In this document: in pieces, positions 19,375 through 26,700 of the stretch
Layout of the letters: every line of letters begins with the position of its first letter
Position numbering within the stretch: position 1 is the first letter of the stretch
Source: Glaciihabitans arcticus
GTDB lineage: Bacteria > Actinomycetota > Actinomycetes > Actinomycetales > Microbacteriaceae
DNA length: 64,000 nt
Direction: 5' to 3'
NCBI RefSeq assembly: GCF_004310685.1
Contig: NZ_SISG01000001.1
Location: 496,001-560,000 of the forward strand
The notes under the pieces: model-generated
The model's input: the letters and a program-made list of their open reading frames with translations, nothing else
What the model was told of the DNA's origin: nothing
Databases searched by the model: none
Program-made: the position numbers and the translations under genes

Positions 19375-20808
19375 ATGAGCGCACGCGAGATTCGTAATTT
19401 CATCAACGGTGAGTACGTCGACGCGAAGGCGGACTCCTCCTTCGACGTTATCGATCCGGCAACCGAGCAGACCTATGCGAGCTCGCCGGTCTCCACGGCG
19501 GCCGACGTGGATGCCGCCTTCGGTGCAGCTGCGGCAGCCTTCGAGGAGTGGAGCGAGACCACCCCCGCGGAGCGCCAGCTCGCGCTGTTCCGGATCGCCG
19601 ACGCCATGGAGGCGCGCGCCGAGGAGTTCGCCGACAGGGAGTCGGAAGATACCGGCAAGCCCCGGGCATCCCTCGTCGACGACGAGATCATGCTCTCCGT
19701 CGACCAGATCCGCTTCTTCGCCGGTGAGGCACGCCACCTGAGCGGTATGGCGAGCACCGAGTACATGAAGGATCACACCTCCTTCATCCGCCGCGAGCCG
19801 ATCGGTGTCATCGGGCAGGTCACGCCGTGGAACTATCCGCTCAACATGGCGGTCTGGAAGTTCGCCCCCGCGCTCGCCGCGGGCAACACCACCGTGCTCA
19901 AGCCCTCCGACACCACACCGTCGTCGACGCTGCTGCTCGCCGAGGTCGCCGCCGAGTTCCTGCCCAAGGGTGTGCTCAATGTCATCACCGGCGACCGCAC
20001 GACCGGTGCCGCGATGATCGACCACAAGACCCCGCAGATGGTCTCCATCACCGGTTCGGTACGCGCCGGCATGGAGGTCGCGAAGGCCGCGTCAAGCGAC
20101 CTCAAGCGTGTGCACCTCGAGCTGGGAGGCAAGGCCCCCGTCGTCGTCTTCGAGGACGCCGACATCGCAGCAGCCGCCGAGGGCATCGCCATCGCCGGCT
20201 ACTTCAACGCCGGGCAGGACTGCACGGCTGCGACCCGTGTGCTCGTGCAGGAGAGTATCCACGACGAGTTCGTGGCCGCGCTCGCCGCCTACGCTCGCGA
20301 CAACGCGAAGACCGGAGCCCCCAGCGAGACCGACATCCTGTTTGGTCCGGTTAACAACGCCAACCAGCTCGCGCAGGTCGAGGGATTCATCGAGCGCCTT
20401 CCCTCCAACGCCGTGATCGAGCTCGGCGGCAAGCGCCAGGGCGACGTGGGCTACTTCCACGAGGCGACGATCGTCTCCGGCCTGCTGCAGACCGATGAGG
20501 CAGTGCAGCGCGAGATCTTCGGACCGGTCATCACCGTGCAGAAGTTTACCGACGAGACCCAGGCCACGGCCTGGGCCAACGATGTGCAGTACGGCCTCTC
20601 CTCGAGTGTCTGGACCAAGGATCACGGCCGCGCCATGCGCATGGCCAAGAACCTCGACTTCGGCTGCGTATGGATCAACACGCACATCCCGCTCGTCGCG
20701 GAGATGCCGCACGGCGGCTTCAAGCACTCGGGATACGGCAAGGACCTGTCGTCGTACGGCTTCGAGGACTACACGCGGGTGAAGCACGTGATGAGTTTCA
20801 TCGGCTAG
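19375..20808 (+). CDS. Aldehyde dehydrogenase, gamma-aminobutyraldehyde-type
   Basis: A 477-residue NAD(P)-dependent aldehyde dehydrogenase. The catalytic Cys283 is in [11 protein letters not shown] and the general base Glu249 is in LELGGKAP; the cofactor-binding region with [12 protein letters not shown] and ITGSVRAG is present. The best match by eye is the PatD/betaine-aldehyde group, which in this setting would oxidise 4-aminobutanal to 4-aminobutyrate. It is divergent from the Lrp-type gene. If translation starts at the GTG at 19339 the protein gains 12 residues ([12 protein letters not shown]); the family N-terminus and -10 spacing favour 19375. Its last six sense codons form one arm of a perfect inverted repeat. 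Confidence 0.9.
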   Translation: MSAREIRNFINGEYVDAKADSSFDVIDPATEQTYASSPVSTAADVDAAFGAAAAAFEEWSETTPAERQLALFRIADAMEARAEEFADRESEDTGKPRASLVDDEIMLSVDQIRFFAGEARHLSGMASTEYMKDHTSFIRREPIGVIGQVTPWNYPLNMAVWKFAPALAAGNTTVLKPSDTTPSSTLLLAEVAAEFLPKGVLNVITGDRTTGAAMIDHKTPQMVSITGSVRAGMEVAKAASSDLKRVHLELGGKAPVVVFEDADIAAAAEGIAIAGYFNAGQDCTAATRVLVQESIHDEFVAALAAYARDNAKTGAPSETDILFGPVNNANQLAQVEGFIERLPSNAVIELGGKRQGDVGYFHEATIVSGLLQTDEAVQREIFGPVITVQKFTDETQATAWANDVQYGLSSSVWTKDHGRAMRMAKNLDFGCVWINTHIPLVAEMPHGGFKHSGYGKDLSSYGFEDYTRVKHVMSFIG

Positions 20809-20849
20809 ATCTCGGAATGCTCAGGGTCGGCGCCGATGAAACTCATCAC
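20788..20849 (+). repeat. Perfect 18-bp inverted repeat at the 3' end of the aldehyde dehydrogenase gene
   Basis: Bases 20788-20805 are repeated exactly in inverted orientation at 20832-20849, with a 26-base spacer that contains the stop codon. The left arm is the last six sense codons of the gene. The hairpin would be strong, but it is followed by AAAATAAG and not by a T run on the plus strand. Confidence 0.85.
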
Positions 20850-20890
20850 AAAATAAGCACAGTATGTCGCTCCTGGTGAGGGGACAGACC

Positions 20891-20896
20891 TAGGCT
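20891..20896 (+). promoter_or_regulatory. Candidate -10 (TAGGCT) of the leaderless FHA-PP2C operon
   Basis: TAGGCT ends six bases before the GTG start at 20903 and no ribosome binding site is present, consistent with a leaderless transcript beginning at the GTG. Confidence 0.5.
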
Positions 20897-20902
20897 TTAC
20901 CC

Positions 20903-21451
20903 GTGCACCCCGAGGACGACGACGACACGCGCTCGTCCAGCGGTGTGCCCGCGCACTCGTGGGTCGATCCCGATCTTGAGGACACCCGCATCGGCCCTGC
21001 CGTGGGCCTGCTGCCCGGTTCGATCGAGCCGGAGCCCAGTCACGTGCAACCGGTGTACTCGTTCCGCATCGGCGTGGAGGGGGAGCGCATCGCGCTCGAC
21101 CGTCCCGTGATCATCGGGCGGCGTCCGGCCGCTCCGCGCATCCCGTTCCCGTTGCCACCCCGGCTCGTGTCCGTCGTGTCACCGACATCCGAGGTCTCCT
21201 CGACCCATCTCGAGCTGCGCCAGGTGGGCGCGAGCGTGGTGGCGACCGACCAGCGTTCGACGAACGGCTCGGTGGTCGTCATCCCGGGTTCCGCACCCCG
21301 GCAGCTGCGGCAGGGCGAATCGCTCGTCGTGACTCCGGGTACGCTCATCGATATCGGTGATGGAAACCGACTCGAGGTCTTGTCGCCCCGCGTCGTCGCA
21401 CCGCCGGTCCCGTCGGGAGTCGACGTGACAGCCAGGGGGAGTGCACAGTGA
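20903..21451 (+). CDS. FHA domain protein
   Basis: A 182-residue cytoplasmic protein with an acidic N-terminus and a forkhead-associated domain from about residue 50. The phosphothreonine-binding features are visible: the conserved Gly-Arg in IIGRRPAA, Ser/His in SSTHLELR and Asn-Gly in STNGSVVV. A loop of about 25 residues with several prolines separates the first two motifs and is longer than usual. The gene overlaps the PP2C gene by GTGA, and a kinase follows, so its likely role is to dock on phosphorylated partners of that kinase. Confidence 0.88.
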   Translation: MHPEDDDDTRSSSGVPAHSWVDPDLEDTRIGPAVGLLPGSIEPEPSHVQPVYSFRIGVEGERIALDRPVIIGRRPAAPRIPFPLPPRLVSVVSPTSEVSSTHLELRQVGASVVATDQRSTNGSVVVIPGSAPRQLRQGESLVVTPGTLIDIGDGNRLEVLSPRVVAPPVPSGVDVTARGSAQ

Positions 21452-22236
21452 CAGTCATCGGACCGGCGAACGGCCGGGCGGACATCGAGATCCCGGGCGC
21501 GGACTCGAAGCTCAGCATCGTCTGGGCGGCAGCGACCGACGTCGGGCGCAAGCGCAAAGCCAATGAGGACAGCCTGATTGCGGATGCGCCCATCTTCGCC
21601 GTGGCCGACGGCATGGGCGGCCACCTCGCGGGCGATCGGGCCAGTGACGCCGTTGTCAGCCGCCTCGCGGAGCTGCGCGGCCCCGACTTCATCGATCCGG
21701 CCACCGTCGAGGGTGCGCTGGTGCTCGCGACGGATGACATCGAGGTGGTATCTGCCGGTAGCGAGCTCGGCGTCGGGACCACGGTGACCGGTGCCGTGCT
21801 CACACTCGAGGACGGGCATCCTCACTTCGCCGTCTTCAACATCGGCGACAGCCGGGTCTACCGGTTCGAACGCAACGAGCTCGTGCAGGTGACCGTCGAC
21901 CACTCGCTCGTGCAGGAGCTCGTCGACAGCGGCCTCATCACGAGCGCCCAGGCGATTAACCACCCGGAGGGCAACGTCATCACGCGTGCCGTCGGCTTCC
22001 AGGCCCAGCCGCAGCCCGACTACTGGATGCTGCCCGCTCGCGCGGGGATGCGCCTCGTGCTGTGCTCCGACGGGCTTACCGGCGAGATCGGTGACGAGCG
22101 CATTCGGCTGCACCTCGCGGCGGGGCTCAGTGTGTCGGAGACGGCGAGTTCACTCGTTGATGCGGCCCTCGCCTCGGGCGGCCGCGACAACGTCACGGTC
22201 GTTGTCATCGAGGTTGTGGACAGCCCATCGAACTAG
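21448..22236 (+). CDS. PP2C-type Ser/Thr protein phosphatase
   Basis: A 262-residue metal-dependent phosphatase. The conserved motifs occur in order: RKANEDSLI, VADGMGGHLAGDRAS with the metal-binding Asp, VFNIGDSRVYRF, LCSDGLTGEI and GGRDNVTVVV. It resembles PstP/Stp-type phosphatases but has no transmembrane tail, so it should be cytoplasmic. It starts at GTG overlapping the FHA stop. It should reverse phosphorylation by the kinase encoded 112 bases downstream, and the FHA protein may bridge the two. Confidence 0.93.
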   Translation: MTVIGPANGRADIEIPGADSKLSIVWAAATDVGRKRKANEDSLIADAPIFAVADGMGGHLAGDRASDAVVSRLAELRGPDFIDPATVEGALVLATDDIEVVSAGSELGVGTTVTGAVLTLEDGHPHFAVFNIGDSRVYRFERNELVQVTVDHSLVQELVDSGLITSAQAINHPEGNVITRAVGFQAQPQPDYWMLPARAGMRLVLCSDGLTGEIGDERIRLHLAAGLSVSETASSLVDAALASGGRDNVTVVVIEVVDSPSN

Positions 22237-22310
22237 CGCGCTGACCGCCTTTTTTCACTAGCAGAGGGTGCCGCGCGAAGATACCCCGCTGCCCGCGGGC
22301 GCGCTTTGTC

Positions 22311-22316
22311 TACAAT
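22311..22316 (+). promoter_or_regulatory. Candidate -10 (TACAAT) ahead of the kinase gene
   Basis: TACAAT lies 32 bases before the kinase GTG and is a five-of-six match to the -10 consensus; no good -35 is visible. It is probably the start of the long transcript that carries the kinase, surface protein and assembly genes. Confidence 0.45.
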
Positions 22317-22348
22317 TAGGAAAACCCGAACACAGCGAGGGGGTAATC

Positions 22349-23770
22349 GTGGCGCGTCGGCTGCCTTCACGTCCTCCGATCCTGCCCGGATTCTCGCACG
22401 TTCACGTGCTCGGTTCGGGGGGTTTCGCCGACGTTTTCCTCTATGAGCAGAACATGCCACGTCGGCAGGTCGCGGTCAAGGTCATGCTCGCGGAAGTGGT
22501 TAACGACCAGGTGCGGCAGATGTTCCAGGCCGAGGCGAATCTCATGGCCCAGCTGAGCTCACACCCGTCCATCCTCACCGTCTACCAGGCAAGCGTGTCC
22601 TCCGACGGGCGACCGTACCTCGTGATGGAACTCTGCTCCTCCTCGCTCAGCCAGCGCTATCGCGCCCAGCGTCTCCCGGTGCCCGAGGTGCTGCGCATCG
22701 CCGTGAAGATCGGCAGCGCCATCGAGACGGCCCACCGCGCCGGCGTGCTGCACCGCGACATCAAGCCGTCGAACATCCTGGTGACCGCGTACGGCCATCC
22801 CGTGCTTTCCGACTTCGGCATCGCCGCGACCCTCGGCGAGTCGGGGGAGCAGCAGGCTGTGGGCATGTCGATCCCGTGGTCGGCGCCCGAGGTGCTCATG
22901 GACGAGACGGCCGGCACCATCGAGTCGGAGGTCTGGGCCTTCGCCGCGACCGTGTACTCGCTGCTCGCGGGCCGCTCGCCGTTCGAGATCCCCGGACAGT
23001 CCAATTCGTCGAGTGATCTCGTCGGGCGAATCAATCGCGCGAAAACCGAGCCGATCGGACGCACCGACGTTCCCGCGAGCCTCGAGCGCAGCCTTGCCAA
23101 GGCGATGTCGAAGAAGCCCGAGAACCGGCACGCGAGTGTGCTCGAGTTCCTGCACGAGCTGCAGGCCGTCGAGACCGAGCTCGGTGTTGTGCAGACACCG
23201 GTCGAGGTCGCTATGGACGACTGGGCCATGGCGACCGTCGCCGACCTCGAGGACCGCACCCGCGTGCGCGGCGTTGCGGGATCCTCCGCCGCTCCCTCAG
23301 CACGCCGCCGTCGCCGCCGCAAGGCTGCGGCCGCCGCCGAGTACAACGCGATCGGCACCATCATCCGCGAGGGATCGACCCGCAGCGCAAACGCCGCGGG
23401 CAGTCCGCGCGGCAAGGGGATGCAACTGCTCGCCTGGACCCTCGTCGCCGTCGCGGTGCTCGTCGTCGCACTAGGGGCCACGGCGACTCTTGTGCTGATC
23501 CGCGCGAACTCGAACGAGATCCCCGTGGTCTCGGACATCAGCGCGGAGCTCGAGACCGACACGGTGCGCTTCGGCTGGGACGACCCGGGGCTCGCGGACG
23601 ATGACGCGTACCAGATCTCGGTCGACGGCGGCAGTGTGAGCGTGCAGTCGCAACCGGCGTTCGTGGTGAACACGGCGCCGGGTGACCACACCTGCATCAC
23701 CGTGCGGGTGAGCCGCGATGGGCGCCTCGGTGACCCCAGCAACCCCAAGTGCGTGGACGTGCCGGAGTGA
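22349..23770 (+). CDS. Transmembrane Ser/Thr protein kinase with extracellular FN3-like domain
   Basis: A 473-residue Hanks-type kinase. The glycine loop GSGGFADV is at residues 22-29, the ATP lysine is Lys44 (VAVKVML), the catalytic loop HRDIKPSN starts at 135 and DFG is at 155-157. The activation segment ends in SIPWSAPEV, without the usual pair of threonines and GTxxY pattern. After a Ser/Ala/Arg-rich linker comes one membrane helix (about residues 358-383). The external ~85 residues have a short beta-rich domain (VRFGWDDPGLADDDAYQISV ... DHTCITVRVS) like fibronectin type III, not PASTA repeats. The GTG at 22349 is chosen because of the GCGAGGGGG ribosome binding site. The giant surface protein gene starts six bases after its stop. 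Confidence 0.92.
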   Translation: MARRLPSRPPILPGFSHVHVLGSGGFADVFLYEQNMPRRQVAVKVMLAEVVNDQVRQMFQAEANLMAQLSSHPSILTVYQASVSSDGRPYLVMELCSSSLSQRYRAQRLPVPEVLRIAVKIGSAIETAHRAGVLHRDIKPSNILVTAYGHPVLSDFGIAATLGESGEQQAVGMSIPWSAPEVLMDETAGTIESEVWAFAATVYSLLAGRSPFEIPGQSNSSSDLVGRINRAKTEPIGRTDVPASLERSLAKAMSKKPENRHASVLEFLHELQAVETELGVVQTPVEVAMDDWAMATVADLEDRTRVRGVAGSSAAPSARRRRRRKAAAAAEYNAIGTIIREGSTRSANAAGSPRGKGMQLLAWTLVAVAVLVVALGATATLVLIRANSNEIPVVSDISAELETDTVRFGWDDPGLADDDAYQISVDGGSVSVQSQPAFVVNTAPGDHTCITVRVSRDGRLGDPSNPKCVDVPE

Positions 23771-23776
23771 TCCGCC

Positions 23777-26700
23777 GTGGGCTTTAGAAGCTGGTTGTCG
23801 GGACACCGGTCGCTTGCCGTCACCACGACGAGCGCGACGCTCGTCGCTGCCCTCGTGGCGACTCTCGCCATCACCTCGGGGGGCTACACGGCCCAGCGCA
23901 CCGACCTGAACGACGCTTCCGTCTGGGTCGCGAACGGCGACCAGAGCTTTGTCGGACGCGCGAACACCGCGGTGCTCGAACTCGACACAGTCGTCGCGAG
24001 CGAGGGGAACGACCTCGACCTCGTGCAGGAGGGGTCGACCATCCTGCTGGTCGACCGCAGTGACGCGACCCTCGACATCATCGACCCCGCGACCTCCGAG
24101 GTGGTCGAGAGCGTGCCGCTTCCGCCCAACCAGCCCGACGTATTCCTCGCCGGTGGCAACGTCGTTATCTACTCGCAGGGCACGGGCGAGCTGTGGATCC
24201 TGCCGCGCGCGGATCTCGCGAGTTTCGACGCTGAACGCGAGCCCGCTCTCAACCTCGGCGCCGACACCGTGGTGAGTGTCAACTCCGCCGGAATGCTGTT
24301 CGGGTTCTCGTCGACCGCGGGCAAGGTCTACCGCGTCGACGCTTCACAGACGCAGACCCTCGACGAGACGAGCGAGACGGTGCTCAAGACCGCGGCCGGA
24401 CAGTCGAGCATCACCTCCGTGGGCTCCACCTGGGCCGTTCTCGACGCAACGACCCGCCGTCTCGACCTCGGCGGGCGGCTGGTCTCGCTCGACGCCCTCG
24501 TCGACGGCGGATCCGGACTCGTGCTGCAGGAGCCCGCCGTGACCGGCGACAGCGTGCTGGTCGGGTTCTCGGGCGGCGTCATCCGGGTCGCGCTGGATTC
24601 GGGCGAGGCACAGCTGGCCGTCGATTCGGGTGGCGGCACCGCGGCGGCGCCCGTCGTCGTGGGTGGCTGCGCCTACGCCGCGTGGTCGGGCGGCTCGGCC
24701 TGGCGGGACTGCTCCGATGCCGTGCCCGGCGGAAGCCTGCTGAGCCTCGAGTCGGTGGCTCCCGGCGCTGCGCTGTCCTTCCAGGTGAACCAGTCGCGCG
24801 TTGTGCTCAACGACCGCTCGAGCGGGGAGTCCTGGGCCGTCAGCGACGACGGCCAGCTCATCGACAACTGGGATGACCTCATCGCGGTCGAGGAGGACCA
24901 GGAGGAGGTCGAGGAGAACGATGAGAACACCCCTCCCGAGACCGAGAAGAACCAACTGCCGCCTGTTGCCGTCGACGACGAATTCGGTGCGCGTCCAGGC
25001 CGCACGAGCCTGCTCCCCGTGCTGCTCAACGACTACGACCCGAACGGTGACGTGGTCGTCGTATCGACCGTGTCGTCCATCGACCCCGCCGTCGGGCGCA
25101 TCGACGTCATCGACTCCAACCAGCAGCTGCAGCTGACCCTCGCCGCCGATGCGCGCGGCACCATCGCCTTCACCTACTCGATCACCGACGGACGCGGCGG
25201 CACGGCGACGGCGAACGTGAGCGTCGACGTGCGCTCGACCGGCGAGAATGCCGCGCCGAAGCAGGTGCGCACCACGCGAACGGTGGTCGAGGCAGGCGGG
25301 CGCGTCACGACCTCGGTGCTCGGCGACTGGGTGGATCCCGACGGTGACCCGTTCTACCTCGCCGCCGCAACAGGCGGTGGCGGCGACGTGGTGAGTCACA
25401 AACCCGAGGGAACGGTCATCTTCACCGAATCGGGGGCAGGAGGCGGGACGAGGTCGGTCGCGCTGATCGTGTCTGACGGGGTGGCGAACGGCACGGGCAT
25501 CCTCGCAATCACCGTTCGCGACAGGGGCGCGGTACCGATCGTCGCCGACCCGTTCGTTGTGCTTGCCTACGCGGGCCAGGAACTCACCATCGCACCCCTC
25601 GACCACGTGCGCGGCGGCAGCGGACCGGTGCGACTGAACGCGGTGCAGTCCCAGCCGGGTGTGACCATCACGCCGAGCTACGAGACGGGCAGCTTCCGCT
25701 TCGAGAGCGACCAAGTGCGCACGTACTACCTCGAGTACGTGGTGACCGATGACGAGACGACGGCGACCGGCCTGGTTCGCGTTGATGTCTCCGCGCCGCC
25801 CGGAACCAACACCGCACCCATCACCATCCCCAAGACCGTCTTCGTCACCTCGCTGAGCAGCCGCATCGTCGACGTGGCGGCCACCGACATCGACCCCTCA
25901 GGGGGCGTGCTACTCGTGACGGGTGTGCTCGATCTTCCGGCCGGCGCGGGAGTGCGCGCCGAGGTGCTCGAGCAGCGTTCGGTGCGGGTGAGTCTCACCA
26001 GGCCGCTCGCCGGGTCCGTTGTGTTCGGCTATCGCGTGAGCAACGGCCTCGCTGACGCCGAGGGCACGATCACGGTGATCGAGATTGCGCGGCCCGACAA
26101 GCTGCAACCGCCTATTGCCCGGGATGACACGGCCACCGTTCGGGTCGGCGACGCTATCACCATCGACGTGATGGCCAACGACGAGCACCCCGACGGCGAG
26201 TCGATCCGTCTCGACCCTGTGCTCGTGGGCGAGCTCGGCGACGACTCCGGTCTGCTCTTCGCCTCGGGCAACTCGCTGCGCTATCTCGCGCCCGACCACA
26301 CCGGTGACTTCACAGCGCAGTACCAGATTCTCGGGCCGCTCGGACAGACCGCTCAGGCCCAGGTGCGCATCGAGGTGCGGGAGCCCAACCTCGAGACGAA
26401 TCATCCACCGGTGCCCGCCACGGTGACGGCGCGGGTGCTTGCGGGGGAGCGCGTGCAGATCGACGTTCCACTCGACGGGATCGATCCGGACGGCGACTCC
26501 GTGCAGTTGCTCGGACAGGAGACCAACCCGGAGAAGGGTGGGGTCATCCGGGTCGAATCGGGCGTCATCGTCTACGAGGCCGGCAACTATTCCGCGGGAA
26601 CCGACACCTTCACCTACACCGTGATGGATGCGCTCGGAGCGCGCGCGACCGGCACGGTGCGGGTCGGAATAAGCCCGCGTCTCGACGGTGCCCGCAACCC

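Noticed and set aside
22233-22255. Possible terminator after the PP2C gene (T run at 22250-22255)
   Set aside because: A six-T run exists, but the only palindrome before it (AGCGCGCT) has no loop, so no stable hairpin forms.
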